Shown here: piece after piece, positions 31,771 to 41,640 of the stretch
Layout: the number at the start of each line of letters is the position of its first letter
How positions within the stretch are numbered: the first letter of the stretch is position 1
Source of the DNA: Halichoerus grypus
Lineage: Eukaryota; Chordata; Mammalia; Carnivora; Phocidae
Assembly (NCBI RefSeq): GCF_964656455.1
Contig: NC_135718.1
Location: forward strand, 47,988,014 to 48,052,013
DNA length: 64,000 nucleotides
Direction of reading: 5' to 3'
Notes under the pieces: generated by a model
What the model was told of the DNA's origin: nothing
The model's input: the letters and a program-made list of their open reading frames with translations, nothing else
The model's database searches: none
Program-made: the position numbers and the translations under genes

Positions 31771-31894
31771 TGCCTCTGGGAAGTTACTCTTTCTAGCACC
31801 CCAGGGACATCATAGGAGCACGTGCCTCCCTGCGACTCACACCCCCACAGCCACAACTAGCTAACGTAACAACTGCCGAGGGGCACCCAGCTTC

Positions 31895-32005
31895 AGCCAG
31901 GCGGTGAGACTTGCACGGGAGACCTGGGTCCCAGCACCACTCCGGCACTCGTCCTTTCTGGGCCTCAGGCACCCCACTCAGAAGGCTGGTTTTCTCAAGG
32001 AGGAA
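31895..32005 (-). mobile_element. MIR-like fragment
   Basis: GACCTGGGTCCCAGCACCAC, TCCGGCACTCGTCCTTTCTG and GGCCTCAGGCACCCCACTCA are diverged antisense MIR. Confidence 0.4.
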
Positions 32006-32149
32006 GGGAGGGCCATGGAGTAAGTAAGCAGATGGAGGTGGAGGGGAGGTCGGGAGTGCCCTACCCTGCCCTCACCCAAGCAGCTCTGCTTTCAAATGCC
32101 TTTCATCTAGAGCCTCTGCTTAGAGACACTGGAGTAGAGACTCCACTAC

Positions 32150-33310
32150 TAAACAAACAGGCGACACTTCCCCGTCCCGCCGGCGCCCCCACCCCTGTCC
32201 CCGTCGGGCGGAGTCTAAGAGGCCCTTCCGGGGCTCAGTAGGAGGAGGCTCCTGTGGGCCAAGCATCCCCAACAGCGCCTCACCGGGGACCCCCTCCGCT
32301 TCCGAGCCGTCCACTGACCCAAGGCAAAGTTTTGAGAAGGAACCTGGACAGCCAGCCCTCCTCACAGGTGGCACATGAGCGCCAAGGAGGCTGCTGAGCA
32401 CCTTCCAGGGTGGTGGTGCCACCACTTCTTCCCTAAGTGGCCACATCCGGGGCCTCTGGCCACGCCCCTGTGGAGGCGGGGCTCTTGGAGCCGACAGGTA
32501 GCTGTTCTTCACACAGAAGCTTCCTGAGAACCCCGAGTGAAGGTCAGTGACAGCAAAGCTGCCCGGCTGGAGGGAGGAGGTAGGTGTGACTCCCGCCTGC
32601 CCCTCCCCTTCTCACTGTGCCCTGGAACCTCAGGAGGGAAACCAGTGGCCCGGTCCAACCCCCTCATTTTACAGGCAGAAAAATGCACTCGCAGAAAAAG
32701 GAAGGTGGCTGTCAAGACCACACAGCCAGTCTGGAGAGTAGTTTGAGACCTAGGACATGGTAGGAAGGGAAGAGCCCTGGGCGTCCCTTTTCTAGAAGCA
32801 GCAACCACAGCCCGCCACATGTGTGGACCCATGAGTCCCCAGACAGTCTCGGGCAAGGGCCCTGCTCTGGGAGAAGCTGAGCACTCCGCCGGGAAAGGGG
32901 ACCATCCTCTCAGCACCTGGGCACGCCTCTCGCCCCGCGCCCCACTCCCCTCCCCGCAGCCCCTGTCGGCCCTGCCCTCCTTCCAGGTCAGAGCGGGCCA
33001 GCCCCCACCGCACCGCCTCCGCCGGGCCGCGCTCCCTGCCGGTAATTACCGGGTGATAGATGCCGGCGCGGCCGCTAAAGGTATCTGCGCGCAGGCTTTA
33101 TGGTCATTTTCCAACAGCCCAGACCTTTTAAACTCTCTTGTGGGAGCAGGTTAAGATGATTATGCAGATGGATGGACCCTGGTGCAGTATTATGTCAGCG
33201 ATGGAGACGTAGGAGCTGCACACGGGCGCGATTACCGCCCAGAGGAGGCTCCCGCGGCCAGCGCGGGACAGGGGGGCCCGTGCCAGACCCCTGGGCTCCC
33301 GGAGCACCCC
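32150..33310. promoter_or_regulatory. CpG-rich block with rare-cutter sites and a 14-bp palindrome
   Basis: CpG density is clearly higher than in the rest of the window, in patches at 32160-32230, 32440-32500 and 32880-33305. GC boxes occur (CCACGCCCC and GGCGGGGCT near 32460-32490). CCGGTAATTACCGG at 33039-33052 is a perfect palindrome with a TAATTA homeodomain core, followed by GCGGCCGC and GCGCGC. A MIR (32640-32760) interrupts the block. It could be a CpG-island-like promoter or enhancer; no first exon was recognised. Confidence 0.4.
32640..32760 (+). mobile_element. MIR fragment
   Basis: CCCCTCATTTTACAGGCAGA, AAAATGCACTCGCAGAAAAA, TGTCAAGACCACACAGCCAG and GAGTAGTTTGAGACCTAGG follow the MIR core in sense orientation. 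Confidence 0.7.
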
Positions 33311-33312
33311 CC

Positions 33313-34160
33313 ACCACCACCCCCACACACACTCACACACACCCATACACTCTCACACTCACCCACACCCATACACTCACACACATTCACACACTCTCAC
33401 ATACACTCACCCATACACACTCACACACTTACACTGTCACGCACACACACCCACTTACACACACCCATACACTCTCACACATCCATACACTCTCACTCAC
33501 CCACACCCATACATTCACACACCCACCCATACACACTCACAGTCACACGTACACACCCACTCACACCCATACACTCTCACACTCACCCACACCCATACAT
33601 TCACACACTCTCACATACACTCACCCATACACACTCACACTCTTAGTCACACGCACACACCCACTCACAGCCACAATACACTCACACCCACACACCCTTT
33701 CACACACCCATACCCACTCACATTCACTCTCATATGCTCACGCTCACCCATACACACACACACACATTTACACTGTCATGCACACACACCCACTCACACA
33801 TGCCCATACACTCTCACACACCCACACCTGTACACTCACATTCACACACACTCACATACACTCACCCATACACACTCACCCACTTAGTCACGTGCACACC
33901 CACTCACACACCCATACGCTCTCACACACTCACCCACACCCATACACTCACATTCACACACACCCGTACACTCACCCATACACACTCACACACTTACTTA
34001 GTCATGCACACACACCCATACAGGCTCACATACTAGCCTATACACATCCACTCACACATGCTCAATCACACACCCACTTACACTCACACACTCACCCACA
34101 CACATTCACACACTGACTCGCTCACTCACCTGCCCACAGTCTCACACTCACACTCCTCAG
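33313..34160 (+). repeat. CA-rich minisatellite with ~113-bp higher-order unit
   Basis: About 850 bp built from CACTCA/CACACA/CCCATACA words. A marker word GTCAC or GTCAT, mostly preceded by an ACTTA or TTA word, recurs at 33436, 33542, 33646, 33775, 33887 and 34001, giving spacings of 106, 104, 129, 112 and 114 bp. The array therefore has a higher-order period over a short repeat. A 314-codon frame (33172-34116) and a 154-codon frame read through as Thr/His/Ser-rich repeats; these are artefacts of low-complexity DNA. Confidence 0.9.
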
Positions 34161-34196
34161 CCTCTCTAGTTAGTTGTCTGGCTACAGTCGGACTCT

Positions 34197-34210
34197 GTTC
34201 CCATGGAAAC
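34197..34210 (+). promoter_or_regulatory. RFX X-box-like site
   Basis: GTTCCCATGGAAAC lies 37 bp after the end of the CA-rich array and is one base from the symmetric X-box GTTTCCATGGAAAC. Its role is unproven. Confidence 0.3.
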
Positions 34211-35439
34211 TGGAAACCGTGTCTGTTGGGATGCCAGGAAGCACAGGTCTGTGGGGAAGAGAGGCAGCCAAGGTAGACCTGCTCCCAAGCTTGCTTGATG
34301 GGGATGGGGAGAACGAAATCAGATGCAGAGGCAGACCCCCAAAGGCCAGCCCCAGAGAGTGGCCCGAAGGGACCAGCATGCCCCCGTCAAGCCCTGGACA
34401 AGGGTGAGGTGGGCACACAGAAATGTGGGAGCTCCAGTCCTGGGCTCCCCCTACAGAGGGCTCCGCATCGGTGCTCCCTCACAGACAAAGCCAGAGGAAG
34501 AAACAGCAGAGTGCAGACTCATTTCCACGAGCTAAAAAGAAACTCCCCATGATGGGCTCTCCTTGTCCCAGTTCTAAGAGTGAGAGAAATACCTTCTAAC
34601 ACTTTCCTTGGCAGCACCCCTCCCACCAGAGGCATAGTAACAAGAAGCGAGCTTCTCGGGGCTGATTCCCCTAACGCCCTCCCTGCAGCACTTGCCAAGG
34701 GCGCCAACGGCGATGCGCCCAGGTGAAGCACAACCAGGCAGTTCTACCGGGAACCACACGGGCGCCAAGGGAGAAAACGTCTGACTCAGAATGAAGGTAA
34801 AGCACGGAGGTTCCTGGGACGAGCAGAGAGCACAACCTTCCGGCAACCCTCCAGAAATAGAGCTGCTTCTTCCTCTGACTGCAGAGAGCTTACAACTGTT
34901 GGCTCAGAGAGGAGCCAGCCAGCAGGGCAAATACCCGGTGTGCTGGGGAATGGTGGAGCCACCTGCCCCGACATGCACCAAGCAGGAAGTATGAATTACC
35001 CCTATAAAGTACCTGGCACATAATAGGCATCCCAAACAGCACTGATTGTTAACAACAAAAGAAGTATTTACAAGTCCGGCCACCTGTGGTTCACCCCGGC
35101 AGTGGCGTCTATAATCCTGAGCTCTCCATGAATGGAGTGGAGGCCGCTGCTATGTTGACAGCCATGTCCAGGCTGGCTCAGGGCTTGGCTGAGCCTGGGC
35201 CTGCGGGGAAGAACAGCCATGGGAGACCTGGGGGACAGGGACAGGGGAATAACAGGGCTGGTCCTCTATTTCCCACCTGGATTCCATTATAGGGGCTTAA
35301 GCCACAACCTATATCTTCTAAAGCCAGGAACTGGAAGCAGATAAGAGAAATGGATTCTTTGTAGGTACAGGAAGCAAAAACCCAACACCAACTCATATCC
35401 TCACCTATGATTAGAAGCTCTTAGTGGCCAAGTATCCAC
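34211..35439. other. Single-copy DNA, nothing recognised
   Basis: No exon or clear repeat; short overlapping frames only. Confidence 0.4.
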
Positions 35440-35600
35440 TAGTATCAGGCATTGTCCTAAGTAACCACCATCAATTCACTTCTCACTACAAAACTGCAAG
35501 GGATGTATAATTACCCCCATTTTACAGGTGGGAATATTGAGGCTCAGACGAGCAGTGTGGGTTCCCCAGGGTCATCCAAGGAGGAAGGGGTCAGGCCTGG
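35440..35600 (+). mobile_element. MIR fragment
   Basis: GGCATTGTCCTAAGTAACCA, AATTACCCCCATTTTACAGG, TGGGAATATTGAGGCTCAGA and CCAGGGTCATCCAAGG give the MIR core in order. Confidence 0.8.
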
Positions 35601-35639
35601 CACATCGAGCCTGCAGAGGTGCCCGGTAGACCGAAAGAA

Positions 35640-35830
35640 TCAGCATCAAAGGGCCCAACCTTTGGAGCCCAACACATCTGGGCTTGAATCCCAGTACAGC
35701 TGCCTCCTTAACTGTGTGACCCTAGCCAAGTGATTTACTTGCTCTGAGCCTCCAGTTCTTTGTGCACAAGTTGGTGTTAATTATGCCCATCTCCAAGAGT
35801 CACCGTCCAGACTGATGAGGGTCCCAGGCT
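35640..35830 (-). mobile_element. MIR fragment
   Basis: TCTGGGCTTGAATCCCAGTA, TTAACTGTGTGACCCTAGCC, AAGTGATTTACTTGCTCTGA and GTTAATTATGCCCATCTCC are antisense MIR. It lies close to a sense MIR (35440-35600), so the pair forms an inverted arrangement. Confidence 0.75.
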
Positions 35831-36390
35831 GCAGCAATGCCAGCTAACAGGGAGATAGGATCACCCTCTGGGAGGTAAGGGCCAGCCTGTCTGCTGTACC
35901 ACTGGCCCCACAAGGTCTCAAAACGCCTGACACCAAATAAATGGCTGTGGAATGAATGTGGGTTTTTTCCCTATTGAAAGGAAGCATATGCTCACAGAAC
36001 ATGAGAAATGGAAATGCATTTTTAAAATGTCACGCTTAAGTCCCACCTCCAAAAAATAATCGCTGTTCTGCTTTTTCTTTTAGGTAAGCCATTTGAGTCC
36101 TATGAATTCCTCACCTCCCAGCCAAGATTTATGCCACTCATATTTCAGCCAAAGACTCCCCAGATTGAGCCAGCGATCGTCCCGAGGCTCAGGCCTCCCT
36201 CCCCTGCAAGTCCACCTGGGTTCCAACAGGAAGGGAGACACTGCCCTGTGTCAGCCACCCTGCAGCCGGCAAGACAGAAGACTTCTCCTCTCGGAAATGG
36301 TGGCCACTCAAGCAATTGGGGCTTTAGAGGGGCCACCGTGTGAAGAAAGTGACCAACCAGACCCTTCAAAACAGAAGCCTTAGTTAGGGC
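35831..36390. other. Single-copy DNA, nothing recognised
   Basis: Includes an AT-rich pocket at 35950-36085. No exon or repeat was recognised. Confidence 0.35.
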
Positions 36391-36715
36391 GCACGGAGGG
36401 GGTGTTTAACCAGATCACCCGGAGATGCTTGTTTCTGAGAGGGGGTCCTGGCCCCTCACCTGGCCTACAAGGCCCTTCATGCCCTGGTCCCTGCCTGTTC
36501 CTCACACTTTCCTGCCATCTCCTCTACTCCCCAGTCACACCAAACAACCACATAGGTCCCCAATCAACCCCGCTTTTGTGTTTTTTCCCTCAACATAAAG
36601 TGTTCTCCTCCTGTCTGAGTGGCAAACTCGCATTCGGCCTTCGAGGTCCCACTCAGACGCCACCCCTTCCGAGCCAGGAAGCTTTCCGCAGGCCCCAGAG
36701 TTAGTGAGGTAGCCC
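36391..36715 (+). mobile_element. L2 fragment, sense
   Basis: TGGCCTACAAGGCCCTTCAT, GCCCTGGTCCCTGCCTGTTC, CTTTCCTGCCATCTCCTCTA, GTTCTCCTCCTGTCTGAGTG and AGGAAGCTTTCCGCAGGCC track L2 ORF2/3' wording closely. Confidence 0.75.
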
Positions 36716-38329
36716 TATCCTGTGTTCCCACACCCCATGGGCTTGCCTCCACAATGGTCCCACCCCCCTGTTATCACAGCCCAGTTACTTGTCAGACCAG
36801 GAACTCCTGAGGGAGGAAGGGGGCATGGTATGGTGTTGGGGACAATGGCACAGTGGGGAGCTGTCTGGCCCCAATTCCTGATCATCTGCCCTAAAGACGT
36901 GTCTACACCTCCCAGTATCTACAACTGGGTCTGGGAGAAGCAGGCTCACCAAATATCCAGTGCAGGGAGGGGGAGAGGACGTAAAGGAGAGACGGACACA
37001 GTGGGTAAATAATAGGGAGCCGAATGGGACTTTCCCGTGGGAAGGAGCACCAACAATGCCATACGGAGAAAGCTGGTGACAAGCAGGGCCAGCCAGCTCC
37101 CACTGGACCGCCACCTGTAAACCCCTCTTCTCAGGCATCCACCATCTAGGACCACTCAGGAGGGACACGACAGCAGAGGCCTTTGGCCAGGAGAGGAGCC
37201 GCATCCACTGTCATCCAAGAGACAGAATGCTCTCTTCCACCAAATAAAGCAGAAGGAAGGCGTCCAGGAGAATCACTCCTACAGACATGGATGCCTGCAA
37301 GAAGTGGACATTGGTACCGCATATCCACAGGGTGCTGGCTGGGGCTGGTCCTTTGCAGGGCTTGAGATATGTCCCCTGGAATTTGAGGTGCGAGTGGACA
37401 CAGGAAGTGGTGACTGCCACAGGAGCCGGGACTTGGGGAAGAAAACGGGACCGGGTACCAAAGACCCCATGCTGGCTTTCCTAGGTCCTGAAGAGCACAG
37501 AAGAGGACCTCGGGGCTCCACACACATGAGCACAGAAGTTAAAGGATGAGGCGGGAGTCCTGGCCACTTATGAGGCCACCAACCAGGTGAGGGAGGCCAC
37601 ACCTGCCAGCCAGGGAGATGGCAATACAGACCCCCCGTGGCAGGAGAGGGAAGCTCAGCGGGCCTTCCAGGGAGCCCCTCAGGGATGGAGGGTGCCAGGA
37701 TGACCCTGGACACTGCTCCCAAGGAATTCAGACTCACCTCCCACCCGGAGACCACAGCTATGCAGCAGGGAGGAGGAGCCCCATGGAGCCAAAGCAAAAT
37801 CCATCCATTTCACTGACAGAGGATGAGCGAAGCAAGAAGGTCTCCACACCCTCCCGTTCCAGGAGACCCAGGGGAGGAGGGAGAAATGTTGCAGAGACGA
37901 AGGCTATTCTCCTTCCCCACACCAGGGCGAGGCTGAGGCTTCAGACCGGACCACGGCAGGTTCTAGCAACTGCAAGTGGCCAGAAGCTGTGGGGCTGCCC
38001 CTGACATGGTGAGAAACCAAGAGAGAGATTAGCAGAGCAAGAGGGTTGGAGGGGTGGACACCACACAACTCCACCCCCCAAGCTGGGATCCTTCACTGAA
38101 GTAGTTACAAGGAAGACAGGGAGGGAGGTGAGCAGCGTGCTGCAGACAAGGGAAGGAAGAGAACGGAAGGCAGACTCGGCACTGGAAGTCAAGACTGGGA
38201 TGCAGGGAGCCGGGCAGCCCCATGCCCCCAGGCCTCCGTGGCTGGACAGGCACTCCTCTGATCCGCAGCAAGTGGGCCCTGGTGTCCCAGGAAAGGGTGC
38301 GGCCGGTGTTCTCACCCCTGGCTGCCCAT
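36716..38329. other. Single-copy DNA, nothing recognised
   Basis: Frames of 124-172 codons occur on both strands over the same bases, with no domain that I recognise. No repeat or splice structure is supported. Confidence 0.4.
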
Positions 38330-38472
38330 CCCAGTCGTCGGGGGAGTCTTTTCAAAATAACCTCCCCAGAACTCACTCTAGGCTAACAGACCCTGGCTGG
38401 AGGTGGGCGCTGGAAACAGTCCCGAAAGGCTGCCCAGGTGATTCTCATGCGCAGCCACGGATGAGAACCAGC
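38330..38472 (+). mobile_element. MER5A copy 1 (partial hAT-Charlie remnant)
   Basis: TCTTTTCAAAATAACCTCCC, AGAACTCACTCTAGG, GCCCAGGTGATTCTCATGCG and GATGAGAACCAG follow the 3' two-thirds of MER5A. It is immediately followed by a second MER5A in the same direction. Confidence 0.65.
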
Positions 38473-38477
38473 AGAGA

Positions 38478-38655
38478 AGGTGGTTCTCCGAGGATGCTCT
38501 TTGGACCAGCGGCATCACCTGGGAACCGGGAGAAATACAGATTCTCAGGCCCTGCCCTTTAGGCACCGAATCAGACACCCTGGAAGTGGGGCCCAGCAAT
38601 CTGTGTGGACAGGCGTCCGGGTGATTCTGACCCAGGTCAGGGTTGGAGACCCATT
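38478..38655 (+). mobile_element. MER5A copy 2 (near full length)
   Basis: GAGGATGCTCTTTGGACCAG, CGGCATCACCTGGGAACCGG, AATACAGATTCTCAGGCCCT, AAGTGGGGCCCAGCAATCTG and CGGGTGATTCTGACCCAGG match MER5A end to end. Confidence 0.8.
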
Positions 38656-39479
38656 GGACTAGACTCTGCCCGGAGAGGGAGGCTGAGGAAGGAGGAAGGC
38701 GATGAGTGGGCTGAGAGGTAGGGAGACCCGTGTGGGGTGGGAGCCGTAAGGCCCTCTGCAGGCAGCACCCCAGGCCCCTGACTTCCCCTCAAGGCCATGT
38801 CCCCCTCTCCCCAGCTCTTCAGCTCCCAGTAGACGGCCAAGTAGGCCCTGGGCACTAGGTGTTCTGCACTGCAGAGGGCTTGCTCTGTGGCACAAAATGC
38901 TGAGCTCCCCGTGAGCACCATCTGTTTACTCACTCTTGCTTTCCCAGGCATGCGTGGAGTGAGGAGAGCTGCTTGTGCTCCCATTACCCAGCTCAGTTAA
39001 ATCAGCTGGCTCCTCAAAGGGCAGCACCGCATAAATGGAAACCAATAATAGTAATTTACTAATTGTCTCTAAGCTGGAGTCACTCTAATCACCCATGGAC
39101 AAAAGAGAGCAATTAAACGTCTCCCAAATTCCAGGAGCCAAGGCTGCGCCCCCGCCCCAGCTAGGAGAGCTACAGGAGGAGCATGCAGGGGGCAGGGGTG
39201 CTGTGCTGAGGACCACAGATGCAGAGTGGAGGGAAGGGTACAGTGAGGCAGACAAGGATGGGGGCTCAGAGAACCAGGGCAGGGAATGGACTCACTCCCC
39301 CCATCTCCCACCACCCCCCTCCACCCCTGCTTGCTGCTACTGGGAGTCACACAGAAGCTCAGCCTGCAGTGGTTGAACTCTTGGCTTCATCTTTTACCCA
39401 GCAACCTTCTTTTGTACCACCTCCTCCAGGAAGCCTTCCCAGGGGGCTGTGTGAGGAGATGGGCTAAGCACACAGGCCT
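38656..39479. other. Single-copy DNA with a small AT-rich pocket
   Basis: A compact AT-rich island at about 39030-39085 (AAACCAATAATAGTAATTTA, CTAATTGTCTCTAAGC) has enhancer-like texture. Otherwise nothing is recognised. Confidence 0.35.
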
Positions 39480-39600
39480 GGAGCTACACATCAGGAACGA
39501 TCTGTTCCCATGCCTTAACCCTGTCTCACAGGTGAGAAACCCAGGGCTCAAAGAGGTGCAGTGACCAGAGGCCAGCATTCAAACCCAGGTCTTTGCACAC
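39480..39600 (+). mobile_element. MIR fragment
   Basis: AACCCTGTCTCACAGGTGAG, AAACCCAGGGCTCAAAGAGG, CAGTGACCAGAGGCCAGCA and TTCAAACCCAGGTCTTTGC are sense MIR. A G homopolymer follows at 39636-39646. Confidence 0.7.
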
Positions 39601-39646
39601 AAGGCTCTTCCCAGATATACAGCCAGAGGAGTATTGGGGGGGGGGG

Positions 39647-40024
39647 CGGGGTAAGAAGCTGTTCTTTCTAAGCACTTTCTCCTCGAGTGTCATCTTTTCA
39701 ACTATTTTTAAGGTAATAAGTTGACAGGAGTGTTGTTTTGACTGCGGTGCAAAGTCAGGAAAGAGAACAGTATACAAACAAGCCTGTGCGACACAGAGAG
39801 CAGCCCAGTGCTTTTCCCATGCTCCCTCCCTGCCTGCTGGCCCCACCTGGACCACCCCCAGGCTCCCTCTGGCCTGTCTGAGGCTCTGCTCCTCTCCAGG
39901 AGCTCCTAATCTCCCATTACCAGCTCCCAGACCCACTTATGGGAGACTTGACAGCTCCCCGTCTAGACTGCAGACTCCTAAAGTCTTAATTGCTCTTTCA
40001 TCAACAGAGAAAGGCTGCTTCTTC
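39647..40024. other. Single-copy DNA, nothing recognised
   Basis: No exon or repeat is recognised. Confidence 0.35.
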
Positions 40025-40120
40025 ATCAAGCAGCCAACCACTCAGCGAGTCCTCGTCGAGCTCCTACGGGGTACGAGGCACGCAGGGGATTCAGAGATGT
40101 CTGAGGATTTGATGGATCAT
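40025..40120 (-). mobile_element. L2 3'-end-like fragment, antisense
   Basis: CAGCCAACCACTCAGCGAGT, CCTCGTCGAGCTCCTACGGG and GTACGAGGCACGCAGGGGAT are a diverged reversed L2 terminus. Confidence 0.4.
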
Positions 40121-41640
40121 CCGGGGTCAGAGGAGGACAATTCAGACACTGCCTGGGCTGGGCCTCATGCCAGATATTAGGCTTCCAACGAAAACGTGAC
40201 CCAGGCCATCTGGGTGCTCCACTAGCTCCCCGGAGAGGGAAGGCAGGGAGGGAAACTCGGGCTGCAAAAGGCCTCCCCATGTGGCCTTTCAAGCACCTGG
40301 TCCCAAGGCACCTGGGCTGGGAGGGCTCCAGACTGGTGCTTTGGCATCGCTCCCCGCCACGGGGATGCTCCCCTCCTTTACTGAACACTTACTAGGTGCT
40401 GGATGCTGTGCCCTGCCCAGGGAGAGTGCACAGCATGCCCGGGGTCCTTGAGCAGGTGCAACGTACCCTCCAGCGCTGTAACCAGGCTAACGGGCCCTCA
40501 CGCCCTGCCCTGGCCGTGGACAAACTAAAGGGCAGGTGTTAACGGGTGCTGAAGGCTCCCTGGGTGCAGCTCCCACCAGGTGCAGCTGCCGCTCCCTCCC
40601 GACATCTCCCTGTGAAGGGGTTCTGCCTAACCCTGTCACCTAGATGGCCTTCTGCCCTGGGTGCCAGTGCTGCCTTCCTCCCACCGGGGCCCTGAGACCT
40701 GATTTGGTTGCCACCATCAGGCTCCATGAGCTGTAGCTACAGCTGGGTGATGCTCCACGTCTCCTGGGGACAACTAAGGCGGGGGTCCATGCACACCTTT
40801 GATGCCTGTCCCCAAAGGGCAGTTCTGAGGGGCTCAGTGAAACCACAAGCTCTCCTTGGCATTCAGGGCAGAAGAGAAGAGCCCTCCTTTGTCATCATTC
40901 TGGAAAGAATGGCTCCCTGGAGGCAAGGCTCTGGGTTGTCACAAACAGGACTGTCAAACTGAGAGCCATTTATTCATCTCACAATCGCCTAAGTGCCTCT
41001 GGTTTTTGTGGGTTTTTTTTTAAATCATCGATTGTGCACAACATGGCAGCCCTGTCCCCACCTGGCCCCAACTTCTGCCTTGCATCCCACCACCACGCTC
41101 TGCAGCGGGGAATCTGGGCTCAGAGGAGGGAAGGCACTCATTCGAGTCACCCAGCAAGTTCAGGGCACGCGGGAATCCAGCCCCTGCCGGCTCCGGGTCC
41201 AGACCACCGGGGCACCCAGCCTGCCGCCTGCCGCTTCTGCCCCTGCCTCCCAGCCTCCCTGGGCCGGGGGGGAAGGCCCTGGCCTCGCTGCCGATTAACT
41301 ACCTGAGGCCGGCCTCCCTCTCCACCAGCCGCCTCTGGGGCAGCCACTGCAGTCGGGATGAAAGAGAGCCGTGGCAAAGCCAGCCGGGCGGCCGCCAGCA
41401 ACCATCTCTCTCTGCCAGGACAGTGCCATGTGCCTCTCATGGGAGGGGGAGGACAGTGTCAGGACACCGCAGCTAGAAGGGAAGAGAGGAGGGCAGGGGG
41501 CCATCTAGGCCCACAGGACACCCTGGGAGGTTGGGAGGGGGAGGGGAGAAGGATGTTCTGCTAGACAGAGGCCAGGTGCGGTTCCCTAGACTGCAAGGGC
41601 GACGGGGCCGGCGGGGGGGGGCGGTGTAATCCAGTCCCCT
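40121..41640. other. Single-copy DNA, GC-rich towards the end
   Basis: A MIR-like scrap lies at 41085-41180 (CTGGGCTCAGAGGAGGGAAG, GAGTCACCCAGCAAGTTCAG). 41170-41640 is GC-rich with moderate CpG. Frames here are uninformative. Confidence 0.35.

Noticed and set aside
33172..34116. 314-codon open frame rich in Thr, His and Ser
   Set aside because: It runs through the CA-rich higher-order array; the residues are simply the translation of CACTCA/CACACA words. There is no domain, no start context and no splice support.
33313..34160. CRISPR-like repeated array
   Set aside because: The repeats are low-complexity, contiguous and without unique spacers, and the genome is mammalian.
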